Assembly: GCF_036429475.1 (NCBI RefSeq) | Contig: NZ_CP144125.1 | Coordinates: 558,001-622,000, forward strand | Reading direction: 5' to 3' | DNA length: 64,000 nucleotides | Source of the DNA: Halalkalicoccus sp. CGA53 | GTDB lineage: Archaea > Halobacteriota > Halobacteria > Halobacteriales > Halalkalicoccaceae | The notes under the pieces: model-generated | The model's input: only the letters and a program-made list of their open reading frames with translations | What the model was told of the DNA's origin: nothing | Databases searched by the model: none | In this document: positions 1 through 9,400 of the stretch, piece after piece | Layout of the letters: each line of letters begins with the position of its first letter | Position numbering within the stretch: position 1 is the stretch's first letter | Translations under genes and position numbers: made by a program

Positions 1-466
1 AGGCGTAGTCGCCCGTCGCGCGGTGACACTCGTCGAAGGTGAGGTGCGTGACCTCCGAAAGCGACAGACGGCTCCCGACGAGGTCGTTCTCGACGACCTG
101 CGGGGTGGCGATCACCACGGTGGCCTCCTCCCAGAGTTCGGCGCGGTCGTCCGGCCGGACCTCGCCGGTGAAGACGACGATCTCGTCGTCGGGTACGGAG
201 AGGGCGTCGCGGTAGAAGGCCGCGTGCTGTTCGACCAGCGGTTTCGTGGGTGCGAGAAAGAGCACCTTTCCCCCGACGCTCGCGAGGCGTTCGGCTGTGA
301 CGAGCAGGCTCACGGTGGTCTTGCCGAGGCCAGTCGGGAGGCAGACGAGCGTGTGTGCGGTCTTCGCCACGCCGGCGAGCTGGATCTGGTAGAGCCGGCG
401 CTCTACGAACCCCGGAGCCAGCAACGGGTGCTCGACGTAGGCGACGTCGCCCTGCGTGGCGGCCAT
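1..466 (-). CDS. hef: Hef-type helicase/nuclease, N-terminal part (runs off the window)
   Basis: This is the first ~155 residues of a superfamily 2 helicase whose rest lies outside the window. The reading begins MAATQGDVAYVEHPLL, then a Q-motif-like region, Walker A PTGLGKTT near residue 45, motif Ia APTKPLVEQH near 80, TPQVVEND near 120 and the DEAH-type box DECH near 147. This order and the short N-terminus match archaeal Hef (an ERCC4/FANCM relative), which unwinds and cuts stalled replication forks. The nuclease domain that would prove Hef is not visible, so a related Hel308- or Hjm-like enzyme is less likely but possible. The ATG at 464-466 is the first start in frame. The gene follows the MDR reductase by 64 nt on the same strand. 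Confidence 0.85.
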   Translation of the reverse strand, partial: MAATQGDVAYVEHPLLAPGFVERRLYQIQLAGVAKTAHTLVCLPTGLGKTTVSLLVTAERLASVGGKVLFLAPTKPLVEQHAAFYRDALSVPDDEIVVFTGEVRPDDRAELWEEATVVIATPQVVENDLVGSRLSLSEVTHLTFDECHRATGDYA

Positions 467-530
467 CACCCGTCGTTGGCCGCCACCGCGAATAAACGTT
501 GAGTCCGCGGGGTGAAAGTGATCGGCGCCG

Positions 531-1544
531 CTACCGCTCGGCGACCCGCACGACCTGCTTGCCGACGTTCTCGCCCTCGAACAGCCCGATGAACGCCTCG
601 GGCGCGCTCTCGATCCCCTCCGAGACCGTCTCCTCGTAGGTGAGTTCCCCCTCGCTGATCCATCCTGCGAGCCGTTCGGTCACCTCCTCGTATCTCCTCT
701 CGTAGTCGGAGATCAGAAATCCCTCGACGCGGGCGCGCGTCTCGATCAGCTTCCAGAGTTTGCGGGGGCCGGTCGACGGCCCCTCCTCGTTGTAGAGGGC
801 GATCTGTCCGCAGACGGTCACGCGAGCGCGCTCGTTGAGTTGGTGAAAGACCGCGTCGGTGATCTCGCCGCCGACGTTGTCGTAGTAGACGTCGACGCCG
901 TCGGGACACGCCTCGGCGATAGCAGTGTACATGTCCTCCGACTCCCGGTAGTTCACCGCCTCGTCGAGACCCAACTCCCCGGTGAGCCAGTCGCACTTCC
1001 GATCGGAGCCGGCGATCCCCACCACGCGAGCGCCACAGAGTTTGGCGATCTGCCCGACGACCGATCCGACCGCGCCGGCTGCCGCGGAGACGACCATCGT
1101 GTCGCCCGGCTTCGGCTCCGCGACGTCGAGCGTCCCGAAATAAGCGGTCCGGCCGGGCATCCCGAGCACGCCGAGCGCCGTGGAAATCGGCGCTAGCTCC
1201 GGATCCACCGGCTGAACCTCGTGACCCGGTGCCGTCGCGTACTCCGCCCACCGGAACGGTCCGACGACCACCTCGCCTTCTCTGTACTCCGGATGGGCGG
1301 ACTCCACCACCTCGCCGACGGCTCTCGCCTGCATCGGCTCTCCCACATCCCAGGACTCCGCGTAGGAGTCGCGATCGCGCATCCGCCCGCGCATGTACGG
1401 GTCTACCGAGAGCACGAGAACCCTGACGAGCACCTCGCCTGCCCTAGGCTCCGGAACCTCGGTCTCGACCAGTTCGAAGTCCTCGGTACGTGGTTTTCCC
1501 TCCGGTCGGCTCGCGAGCACCCACTCGCGGTTCGTCCTCTCCAT
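531..1544 (-). CDS. NADP-dependent MDR oxidoreductase (CurA / leukotriene B4 12-hydroxydehydrogenase-like)
   Basis: A 337-residue protein of the zinc-independent medium-chain dehydrogenase/reductase superfamily. Family members reduce alpha,beta double bonds of enones with NADPH. The N-terminal GroES-like half contains LSVDPYMRGRM near 46-56, typical of the CurA/PTGR group. The Rossmann nucleotide fold starts at SAAAGAVGSVVGQIAK near 153, followed by VVGIAGS and the YYDNVGG motif near 222 that is diagnostic of this group. The length is normal for the family. The start MERTNREWVL matches homologues, which begin NRQWVLASRPEG. Cytosolic; substrate unknown. Confidence 0.88.
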   Translation of the reverse strand: MERTNREWVLASRPEGKPRTEDFELVETEVPEPRAGEVLVRVLVLSVDPYMRGRMRDRDSYAESWDVGEPMQARAVGEVVESAHPEYREGEVVVGPFRWAEYATAPGHEVQPVDPELAPISTALGVLGMPGRTAYFGTLDVAEPKPGDTMVVSAAAGAVGSVVGQIAKLCGARVVGIAGSDRKCDWLTGELGLDEAVNYRESEDMYTAIAEACPDGVDVYYDNVGGEITDAVFHQLNERARVTVCGQIALYNEEGPSTGPRKLWKLIETRARVEGFLISDYERRYEEVTERLAGWISEGELTYEETVSEGIESAPEAFIGLFEGENVGKQVVRVAER

Positions 1545-1648
1545 GTCCGATCTGGTGGGGCCACGCTCAAGAACGTTCGGCGATCGAGCGGGCGGAGTCC
1601 GATTCCTCGGATCCCCCGGGCGGGAATCGACCCCGATCTACGAACCGG

Positions 1649-2083
1649 CTACAGTCTGAGGTGTGCCGGCGGATCGAGGACCTCGAGCTGTTCGAGCAGC
1701 CCCAGGCGATCTTCCTCGATCCAGATCTCCGCGATCTCGTCGCCCTCGATCCGGTACATCGCTATCCCGGACCACTCGACCGTCCGACCGCTCGGCTCGA
1801 CGTCCAGGTACTCGCCCGTGTGCGTTCCGCTGACGGTGTAGCGGACCGCGACCGTATCGTCCTCGGAGATCAACACGTCGGTCCGCCCCGAGTAGTCGGG
1901 AAACGTCTCGAAGTGCGCGTCGAGAAACTCCTCGATCTCCTCGTATCCGTGGAGCTCCCTGCCGAGGCCGTGTTCGACGACGTCATCGGCGAGCAGCTCC
2001 GACATCGTCTCCCTGTCCCGCTCGTTGAACGCGTTCAGGTAGCGCCTGATCAGTTCCTCGTGTTCGTTCGCTCGCTCTGTCAT
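1649..2083 (-). CDS. SnoaL-like ester cyclase / NTF2-fold protein
   Basis: A 144-residue protein with the SnoaL-like polyketide cyclase (NTF2-like) fold. It begins with an N-terminal helix (EELIRRYLNAFNERD), followed by the strand set VEHGLG, FPDYSGRTDVLISEDDTVAVRYTVSGTHTGEYLDVEPSGRTVEWSGIAMYRI. The last block is characteristic of haloarchaeal 'ester cyclase' annotations. These proteins act as small hydrolases, isomerases or unknown-ligand binders, so substrate cannot be assigned. The ORF stays open 66 nt further upstream, but ATG 2081-2083 (MTERANEHEE) is where the fold begins. Monocistronic in appearance. Confidence 0.75.
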   Translation of the reverse strand: MTERANEHEELIRRYLNAFNERDRETMSELLADDVVEHGLGRELHGYEEIEEFLDAHFETFPDYSGRTDVLISEDDTVAVRYTVSGTHTGEYLDVEPSGRTVEWSGIAMYRIEGDEIAEIWIEEDRLGLLEQLEVLDPPAHLRL

Positions 2084-2197
2084 GGTGTCTCCGATCGGCG
2101 CCCGGAGCGCCGGTCGTCCTTCATCGGCCACAGTGTTAGTTGTTACCACATCGTCGGTGCCGCACTACCCGAGTTCGAGGATCGGCCGCGATCGGAC

Positions 2198-2818
2198 TCA
2201 CAGCACCACGAACGCGAGCCACATCGCCACGCCCGCGCCGACCGGGATCGAGATGTTGTCGTCGACTACGTAATCACGGACGATCAGGGGGACCCCGTCG
2301 GCGAGCGTCGCGACGAGCGCGCCGGCCGCCGCGACGGCGAATGCGGTCGCTGCGACGGCAGTCGCGCCGGGGACGGTCGGGTCGATTCCGGCCCAGACGA
2401 ACGGTACCGCGAGGACGAAACAGACGACGAACGTCGCGACGAGGACGGGCACCGGCTTTCGTGAGAGTCCGCCGTCGCCGAACGTCTTCCCCAGAAAGCC
2501 ACTGACCGGATCGCCGATCGCGAGCATCAACATTCCGGGGATGGCGATCGCCGGCGCGAAGAGCAACGCGAGGAACGCGAAGCCGACCATGTAGAGCGCG
2601 TAGCCCGCGACCTTCTCCTGTTCGTACTCGCGGGTGAGGTTCTCGTAGATCCACCAGTCGAGCCCGTGTCTGAGTCGAACGACCTCGAGGACGGCTGCGA
2701 CCCCGACGCCCAGCACGAGCAGCGCGATGAGCTGGTCCCAGGTGAGGATCCCGAGGAGGTAGGCGGCCGGCGCTAGTACTCCGGAGGAGTGGACCAGCCG
2801 CCTGCCGATCTCGGTCAC
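2198..2818 (-). CDS. Dolichol kinase / polyprenol kinase-like membrane protein
   Basis: A 206-residue integral membrane protein with about six hydrophobic segments. It carries the motif AIGDPVSGFLGKTFG (about residues 100-115), characteristic of the CTP-dependent dolichol/phytol/diacylglycerol kinase family, and LATLADGVPLIVRDYVVDDNISIPVGAG near the C-terminus, where homologues have E-x-DNLTIP. The likely role is phosphorylation of dolichol or another polyprenol used as lipid carrier in glycosylation. The predicted start overlaps the end of glyS by 4 nt, so it is probably translated with glyS as the last gene of a CBS-glyS-kinase operon. Substrate is inferred from the family only. Confidence 0.75.
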   Translation of the reverse strand: MTEIGRRLVHSSGVLAPAAYLLGILTWDQLIALLVLGVGVAAVLEVVRLRHGLDWWIYENLTREYEQEKVAGYALYMVGFAFLALLFAPAIAIPGMLMLAIGDPVSGFLGKTFGDGGLSRKPVPVLVATFVVCFVLAVPFVWAGIDPTVPGATAVAATAFAVAAAGALVATLADGVPLIVRDYVVDDNISIPVGAGVAMWLAFVVL

Positions 2819-4608
2819 GTCTCCGCCGTGGTCTCGGCTCGCTCTGTTAGCTCTTCGTACTCCTCGACCAGGTCGACGAACGTCGCCCGGCCGTACCGCA
2901 GCTCGTGCAGGCGACCGATCAACTCGTCGCGGGGCAACCGGACCTGCCGCGTCGAGTCGCGGTCCCTGAGGGTGACGGTGTCGTCCTCGATGCTCTCGTA
3001 GTCGACGGTGACGCCGAACGGCGTCCCAACCTCGTCCTGTCTCCTGTACCGGCGGCCGATGTTCCCCGAGTCGTCGTAGCTGACCGAGAAACCGCTCTCG
3101 CGCAGCTGCCGGGCGAGCGCGCTCGCACGTTCGCCCATCCCGTCCCGATCCATCAGCGGGAAGACGCCGACGAACGTGGGCGCGACCGCGGGCTCGAACG
3201 CGAGGAACCGTCTCGACTCGTCGTCGACCTCGTCCTCCCGGTATCCGTGGTCGATCAGCGTGTAGACGGTCCTGTCGACGCCGAAGGAGGGTTCGACCAC
3301 GTGCGGGACGACGTGCTCACCGGACTCCGTCACCTCCTCGACCGAAAAGCCCGTCCTCTCCGTGGGTATCTCGTAGAGCTCTCCGTCGACCTCGACCGTC
3401 ACGGTCTCGCCCGCGAACGCCTCGCGGTCCCGGGCGGCGAGGGCCGCGAGTTCGTCGGCGATCCCCGCCGCGGCACCGCCGAACTCCGGTCCCAAGAAAC
3501 TCATGTCGGGGTCGACCGTCGCGCGCTCGACCGTCACGGGTTCGTCGTACTGCCGGAAGACCGTGAACTCCTCGTCGGCGTGTTCGGCGTGCTTCGAGAG
3601 ATCGTAGTCCCCACGGTAGGCGAAACCCGCGATCTCGATCCAGTTTCCACCCACTTCGGCCTCGGCGTCCCAGCAGTCGGCGGCGTAGTGCGCCCGTTCG
3701 CCGGGCAAGTGCTGTCGGAACCGGAACCGGTCCATGTCGACGCCGATCCGCTCGTACCACTCCGCAGCGATCCCCAGGTAGTAGGCGATCCACTCGTTCT
3801 CGAGGACGCCCTCGGAGACGGCCGCTCCGAGGGTCATCTCGACGGGGCCGCCCTCTCCATCCTGGGCTTCCACGGAGTAGAGTGGCAGGGTGGTGTCCGC
3901 GACCCCCGAGAGATTCGGCCTGTCCGTCTCCGGATCGACGAACAGCTCTAGCTCCGCCTGCGTCAGTTCGCGAACCCGGACGATCGCCCGGCGAGGGCTG
4001 ATCTCGTTCCGGTACGCCCGACCGATCTGCGTCACGCCGAACGGGAGCTGGTTCCTCGCGTACTCCCTGAGGAGGGGAAATTCGACGAAGATCCCCTGGG
4101 CGGTCTCCGGCCTGAGATAGCCCGGACTCCCTGTCCCTGGCCCGATCGCCGTCTCGAACATCAGGTTGAACTCGGTGACCTGCTCGCCCGCGAGCGCCGC
4201 GCCGCAGGCGGGACAGTCGATCCCCTCCTCGCGGATGATCGTCTCGACCTCCGGGATCGGGAGCGCTTCGGCGTCCTCGATCCCGATCGCATCCTCGACG
4301 AGGTGGTCGGCTCGGTGGCTCTCGCCGCACTCCGCACACTCGACGAGCATGTCGTCGAACGTGTCGAGGTGGCCCGACGCCTCGAAGACCGGTTCGGGCA
4401 TGATCGTCGGCGCGTCGAGTTCGAGGTTGTCTTCCCGTACCGTAAAGCGCTCGCGCCAGGTGTCCTCCACGTGGCGTTTGAGTGCCGCGCCCTGCGGGCC
4501 GTAGGTGTAGAAGCCGGCGACGCCGCCGTAAGCCCCCGACGACGGGAAGAAGAAGCCCCGACGTTTCGCGAGTTCGACGACGTCTTCGTCCGTCGGACCC
4601 TCACTCAT
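2815..4608 (-). CDS. glyS: Glycyl-tRNA synthetase (class II, alpha2 type)
   Basis: A 597-residue glycyl-tRNA synthetase that charges tRNA-Gly. The N-terminus has VELAKRRGFFFPSSGAYGG..GFYTYGPQGAALK, the archaeal/eukaryotic alpha2 GlyRS signature. Two CxxC pairs (VECAECGESH near 90 and CPACGAAL near 135) form a zinc-binding insertion. Motif 2 follows in GSPGYLRPETAQGIFVEF, with RNEISPRRA and the class II catalytic residues after it. The C-terminal anticodon-binding domain ends with GTPFGVTVDYES and VTLRDRDSTRQVR, a hallmark of the family. Length is normal. It overlaps the CBS gene upstream by 8 nt and the kinase-like gene downstream by 4 nt, so the three form an operon. Confidence 0.97.
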   Translation of the reverse strand: MSEGPTDEDVVELAKRRGFFFPSSGAYGGVAGFYTYGPQGAALKRHVEDTWRERFTVREDNLELDAPTIMPEPVFEASGHLDTFDDMLVECAECGESHRADHLVEDAIGIEDAEALPIPEVETIIREEGIDCPACGAALAGEQVTEFNLMFETAIGPGTGSPGYLRPETAQGIFVEFPLLREYARNQLPFGVTQIGRAYRNEISPRRAIVRVRELTQAELELFVDPETDRPNLSGVADTTLPLYSVEAQDGEGGPVEMTLGAAVSEGVLENEWIAYYLGIAAEWYERIGVDMDRFRFRQHLPGERAHYAADCWDAEAEVGGNWIEIAGFAYRGDYDLSKHAEHADEEFTVFRQYDEPVTVERATVDPDMSFLGPEFGGAAAGIADELAALAARDREAFAGETVTVEVDGELYEIPTERTGFSVEEVTESGEHVVPHVVEPSFGVDRTVYTLIDHGYREDEVDDESRRFLAFEPAVAPTFVGVFPLMDRDGMGERASALARQLRESGFSVSYDDSGNIGRRYRRQDEVGTPFGVTVDYESIEDDTVTLRDRDSTRQVRLPRDELIGRLHELRYGRATFVDLVEEYEELTERAETTAET

Positions 4609-5452
4609 AGATCGCCTCGAGCAGGTGGACGTCCTTCAGGATACCGACGAGGTCGTCGCCCGAGACCATCGGGATCTGTTCGATGTCGTGGCGGATCATC
4701 TGCTGGGCGGCCTCCTCGGCGCTCCGACGACGGGTCACCGTCACCACGTCTTCGGTCATGAACTCCCCGACTGGCGTCTCGGGGATCACGACGTTTCGCG
4801 TGGGAACCGACCGGCTCGCGACCGCCTTGATCCCCTCCCAGGCCCACTCGCTGTCCTGTCCGGCGACGGCGTCACCCGGGTTCTCCTCGCCGTCGACGAC
4901 CTCCGCGACCGCGATCACGTCGACGGCGGTGATGATCCCACACATCTTCCCCTCGCCGTCGAGGACGACGGCGTACGGCTCGTCGGCGTAGTAGAGCTCG
5001 CGCTCGGCGACCGGCAGCGGCGTCTCTCGGTAGGTGGAGTTGACGTGGCGGTCCTCGAGCCCGCCGACCTCGGTCTCGCCGTCGATCCTCCCCTCCGCGA
5101 CCGCCCTGATCACGTCCGTGATCGTGACGATCCCCTCCAGTTCGCCGTCGACGACCGGCACTCTTCGGGCCCCTTCCTCGACGATCAACCGCGAGAGCTC
5201 CGCGATCGAGGCCTCCTTCCCGATCGTCGGCACCTCCTCCAGCAGGAGCGCGAGCTGGTTCTCGTCGGGGTTCTCGATCAGTCCCTCGCGCGTGACGAGC
5301 CCCCGGAAGACCTCCGTGCCCGCTTCCTCTTTCACGACGGGGACCGAGGAGAACCGGCGTTCCTGCAGGTACTCGAGGGCGTCGTCGCGCGTACCGGGGA
5401 GTTCCACCGTGACGAGCTCCGAGCGAGGCGTCATCGCGTCCGCGACGTTCAT
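4601..5452 (-). CDS. CBS-domain protein with four CBS motifs
   Basis: A 283-residue soluble protein built of two Bateman modules. CBS repeats start at MNVADAMTPRSELVTVELPGT, near LVTREGLI..LLLEEVPTIGKEASIAELSRL, near the middle (DRHVNSTYRETPLPVAERELY), and at VGEFMTEDVVTVTRRRSAEEAAQQM. Each repeat ends in the usual GILKDVH/GIVTITDVI pattern. CBS pairs bind adenosyl ligands and act as sensors; the ligand here is unknown. ATG 5450-5452 is preferred over the longer open frame because the CBS fold begins there. The stop overlaps the glyS start (ATGAGTGA arrangement), so translational coupling with glyS is likely, and a link to translation or energy state is an inference. Confidence 0.88.
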   Translation of the reverse strand: MNVADAMTPRSELVTVELPGTRDDALEYLQERRFSSVPVVKEEAGTEVFRGLVTREGLIENPDENQLALLLEEVPTIGKEASIAELSRLIVEEGARRVPVVDGELEGIVTITDVIRAVAEGRIDGETEVGGLEDRHVNSTYRETPLPVAERELYYADEPYAVVLDGEGKMCGIITAVDVIAVAEVVDGEENPGDAVAGQDSEWAWEGIKAVASRSVPTRNVVIPETPVGEFMTEDVVTVTRRRSAEEAAQQMIRHDIEQIPMVSGDDLVGILKDVHLLEAIYE

Positions 5453-5574
5453 ACTCGGCGCGTTCGCCCCCCGCGCTCTTGTACCCTCCGACGGCGATCG
5501 TCTGGACGAACGGTCGGTGTGAACGCGCCACACGGAGTGGATCCGAATGATTGTCCGGTTGTCGTTTCGACGGG

Positions 5575-5583
5575 CTTATAAAC
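5575..5583 (+). promoter_or_regulatory. TATA box of the DUF7556-like gene
   Basis: CTTATAAAC lies 22-30 nt before ATG 5605. This is the spacing of an archaeal TATA box to a transcription start at or next to the start codon, so the mRNA is probably leaderless. This supports the shorter start of the downstream gene over the upstream in-frame ATG at 5551. Confidence 0.65.
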
Positions 5584-5604
5584 GATGGTACGCATTGTCA
5601 AAGT

Positions 5605-5775
5605 ATGTCCACGAGGGCGACGCGACTGCCGGACGTGGCTCGCGAATCGGAGGTGATGGCGGCCGTCGACGAGGGCGAGCGGTGTAGCCGCTACGTCATC
5701 GCCGACGTGTCGATCGACGACGCGTGGCTCTCGATGCCGGTAGCGGAGGCGGCGTCGCTCCGCGACTGGCGATAG
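5605..5775 (+). CDS. Small haloarchaeal protein, DUF7556-like
   Basis: A 56-residue protein. It contains the pattern EVMAAVDEG....RYVIADVSIDDAWLSMPVAEAASLRDWR, which resembles the small haloarchaeal DUF7556 family; function unknown. The frame is open to 5551, but the TATA box at 5575-5583 would be inside the coding region of the longer form, so ATG 5605 is chosen. It is divergent from the CBS-glyS operon and about 140 nt before the PPC-domain gene on the same strand. No motif, membrane segment or cysteine pair is present. The family name is from memory and moderate in certainty. Confidence 0.65.
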   Translation: MSTRATRLPDVARESEVMAAVDEGERCSRYVIADVSIDDAWLSMPVAEAASLRDWR

Positions 5776-5913
5776 CGGGTCGGTCGGTAGAGGGTTTCTC
5801 GGCCCGTATCTCCCCGATCGAGCGACACCACCTCGCGACCGGCGACCGAGTTCGGTCGCTCGAACCGACGGGACCCAGTGTATTTTTGTAAACGCCCGTC
5901 CTCGGTCAGAGAC

Positions 5914-6426
5914 ATGAAACATCGGGCGGTGGAGACGACCCGGGAGTTCGTCGCTCGGTTCGAGCGGGGTGCCGAGTGGCGGGCGGAGATCGAGACGCTC
6001 GCCGTCGCCGAGGCGGTTGACGCCGGGGTCTTTTTCGCCTACGGGACGGTCTCCGACGCGGAGGTCCTCTTCTACGACCAGCGAGACGAGCGCCACGAGC
6101 GGGTGGTCTTCGACGAGCCGCTCACCGTCACCGGCTGTGTCGGGAGCATCTCCTGGATCGAACGCGAGGATACGCGGACGAGCGACCGGCGTGAAGGCGA
6201 CGAGGCCGAGGACGACGGACATGAGGAGACGAACGAACCGCCCAGAACCGGCCGTCGCGAGCGGGAGGTCCGGACCTACGCGACGTTCGCCCGGCCGAGC
6301 GGCCAGGCGCTCGCGGGTCGGCTCCAGGGCGCGACGGTCCTCACTGGCGAGTGTTACCTCCGGGCGTTCGACGACTCGTTCGAGCGAGTCGCGGAGGAAA
6401 CCGGCCTCGACACGCTCGATCTCTGA
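5914..6426 (+). CDS. PPC-domain (DUF296) DNA-binding-like protein
   Basis: A 170-residue protein with the PPC (plant and prokaryote conserved, DUF296) fold: VDAGVFFAYGTVSDAEVLFYDQ near residue 35, then FDEPLTVTGCVGSISWIE, and after an insertion REVRTYATFARPSGQALAGRLQGATVLTGECYL. Prokaryotic members form trimers and are annotated as DNA-binding. The middle carries about 35 polar, mostly acidic residues (DTRTSDRREGDEAEDDG...) that are not part of the usual fold. It starts at ATG 5914; the ORF extends 36 nt upstream but homologues begin near this Met. The stop overlaps the polC start (TGATG), indicating translational coupling with the replicative polymerase. Confidence 0.8.
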   Translation: MKHRAVETTREFVARFERGAEWRAEIETLAVAEAVDAGVFFAYGTVSDAEVLFYDQRDERHERVVFDEPLTVTGCVGSISWIEREDTRTSDRREGDEAEDDGHEETNEPPRTGRREREVRTYATFARPSGQALAGRLQGATVLTGECYLRAFDDSFERVAEETGLDTLDL

Positions 6427-9400
6427 TGCGGCCGGCCGACGAGCGGTACTTCGAGCGGCTCGAAACGCGGCTCGAGGAGGCGATGGACGTCGCGAGCGAG
6501 GCGAGGAGACGCGGCGAGGACCCCTCGCCCGAGGTCGAGATTCCGATCGCGAAGGACATGGCCGACCGCGTCGAGAACATCCTCGGGATCGAGGGGGTCG
6601 CGGAGCGAGTTCGGGAGCTCGAGGGGCAGATGAGCCGCGAGGAGGCGGCGCTCTCGCTCGCGACGGACTTCGCCGAGGAGCGCGTCGGCGAGTTCGAAAC
6701 CCGCGAGGGACGGATCGAGGGGGCAGTGAGAACGGCGGTCGCGCTACTGACCGAGGGCGTCGTCGCCGCGCCGATCGAGGGGATCGACGGCGTCGAGATC
6801 CTCACGAACGACGACGGCACCGAGTTCGTCAACGTCTACTACGCCGGGCCGATCCGCTCGGCGGGTGGCACCGCCCAGGCGCTCTCGGTGCTGGTCGCCG
6901 ACTACACGCGCGCGTTGCTCGGTATCGACGAGTACGACGCGAGGGACGACGAGGTCGAACGTTACGCCGAGGAGATCGCGCTCTACGACGGCGAGACGGG
7001 CCTGCAGTACACGCCGAAGGACGAGGAGACGAAGTTCATCGCGCGGAACCTCCCGGTGATGCTCGACGGGGAGGCGACCGGCGACGACGAGGTTTCGGGC
7101 TTTCGGGACCTCGATCGGGTGGATACGAACAACGCCCGCGGCGGGATGTGTCTCGTCCTCGCCGAGGGGATCGCCCAGAAAGCCCCGAAGATCGAGCGCT
7201 ACACCTCCCAGCTCGACGAGATCGACTGGCCCTGGCTCGACGACCTGATCGAGGGGACGATCGGGGAGCCCGAGGGCCCGTCCGCCCCCTCCGAGGTCGA
7301 ACCCGACGAGGAGGACGGAAGCGAAACGGAACCCGAGGTCGACGAGGACGACGGAGACGAGTCCGAGGGACCGGTCCGGGTCGAACCCGCCGACAAGTTC
7401 CTCCGGGACCTGATCGCGGGCCGGCCGGTGTTCAGCCACCCCTCGCGGGCGGGGGGCTTTCGCCTCCGGTACGGCCGGGCGCGCAACCACGGCTTCGCGA
7501 CGGCGGGCGTCCACCCGGCGACGATGCACGTCGTGGACGACTTCCTCGCGACCGGGACCCAGATCAAGACCGAGCGGCCGGGGAAGGCGGCGGGCGTGAT
7601 CCCGGTCGACTCGATCGAGGGGCCGACCGTCCGGCTGGCCAACGGCGTCGTCAAACGGATCGACGATCCCGAGGAGGGGCTCGAACTCAGGAACGGCGTG
7701 GACGCGATCCTCGACGTCGGCGAGTACCTCGTGAACTACGGCGAGTTCGTCGAGAACAACCACGCGCTCGCACCGGCGTCGTACGTGTACGAGTGGTGGA
7801 TCCAGGAGTTTTCGACGACCGAAGCACCCGTCGAGGCGATGGCGGACGACCCGCGGATCGACCTCGACGACCCCTCTCCGGAGGAAGCGATCGAGTGGGC
7901 GATCGAGTACGACGCGCCGCTGCATCCGAGCTACACCTACCTCTGGCACGATCTCTCCGTATCCGAGTTCCGCACGCTGGCCGACGCGGTCGACGGCGCG
8001 AAGATCGCACAGACCGACGGCGCCGTCGAGCCGGGTCGTTCCGGCACCGCGGTCGGCCGGGGTGGGACGCTCGTGATCGAACGCACCGAGGAAACGAGGC
8101 GAGCGCTCGAATCGCTGCTCGTCCCCCACGTCCAGGAGGAGTCCGAACTCCACGTCGAGGAGTGGAAGCCCCTGGTTCGCTCGCTCGGCCTCAACGAGAC
8201 GCTCTCGCGCACGTGGAAGACGCTGAGCGACCGTGCGGAGGGGTGGCCGAACGCGATGCGGGCGGTGAACGAGGTCGCCCCCTTCACCGTCCGAGAGCGC
8301 GCGCCGACGCGGATCGGCAACCGGATGGGCCGGCCCGAGAAGTCCGAGTCCCGCGACCTGAGCCCGGCAGTCCACACGCTCTTCCCGATCGGCGAGGCGG
8401 GCGGGACCCAGCGGGACGTGACGAAGGCGACCCACCACGCCCCGGAGATGAACTCGACGCCCGGTCTGATCTCCGCCCTGGTCGGCCGCCGAGAGTGTGT
8501 CGACTGCGACGACTTCACCTACCGGAACCGCTGTCCCTCCTGTGACGGGCGGACCGAACCGAGCTACTTCTGTGAGGACTGCGAGATCGACCTCGACCCG
8601 GACGAGGCCGGCCGCGTCGTCTGCCCGCGCTGCGAACGGGAGGGGACGACGCTTCGCTGGGAGACGATCGACCTGGACGCGATCTACCACGAAGCGCTCA
8701 CCTCGATCGGCGAACGCGAGGGGTCGTTCGAGATCCTGAAAGGGGTGAAGGGGCTCACCTCGGAGTTCAAGACCCCAGAACCGATGGCGAAGGGCGTCCT
8801 CCGGGCGAAACACGGCGTCTCGACGTTCAAGGACGGCACCGTCCGCTACGACATGACCGACCTGCCCGTCACCGCCGTGAAGCCGGAGGAGCTCTCGGTC
8901 ACGGTCGACGAGTTCCGCGAACTCGGCTACCACGAGGACATCGACGGCGAGCCGCTCCGTCACGACGACCAGCTGGTCGAGCTACGAGTCCAGGACGTCG
9001 TCCTCTCGGACGGCGCCGCAGAACACATGATGAAGACCGCGGATTTCGTCGACGATCTTCTGAAACGATACTACGGACTGGAGCCGTTCTACGCGGTCGA
9101 CGAGCGCGAGGACCTGGTGGGAGAGCTCGTCTTCGGGATGGCACCGCACACCTCCGCAGCGGTCGTCGGCCGCGTGATCGGCTTCACGAGCGCGGCTGTT
9201 GGATATGCCCACCCATATTTTCACGCAGCAAAGCGTAGGAATTGTGACGGGGATGAGGATTGTATCATGCTTCTCATGGACGGCCTGCTCAACTTCAGCA
9301 AGTCCTACCTGCCCGACAAACGTGGCGGACAGATGGACGCCCCGCTCGTGATGAGTTCGCGGATCGACCCGACGGAGATCGACGACGAGGCGCACAACAT

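Noticed and set aside
6744-8963. 739-codon minus-strand ORF opposite polC
   Set aside because: It is antisense to a certain gene, has no recognisable domain and owes its length to the high GC content.
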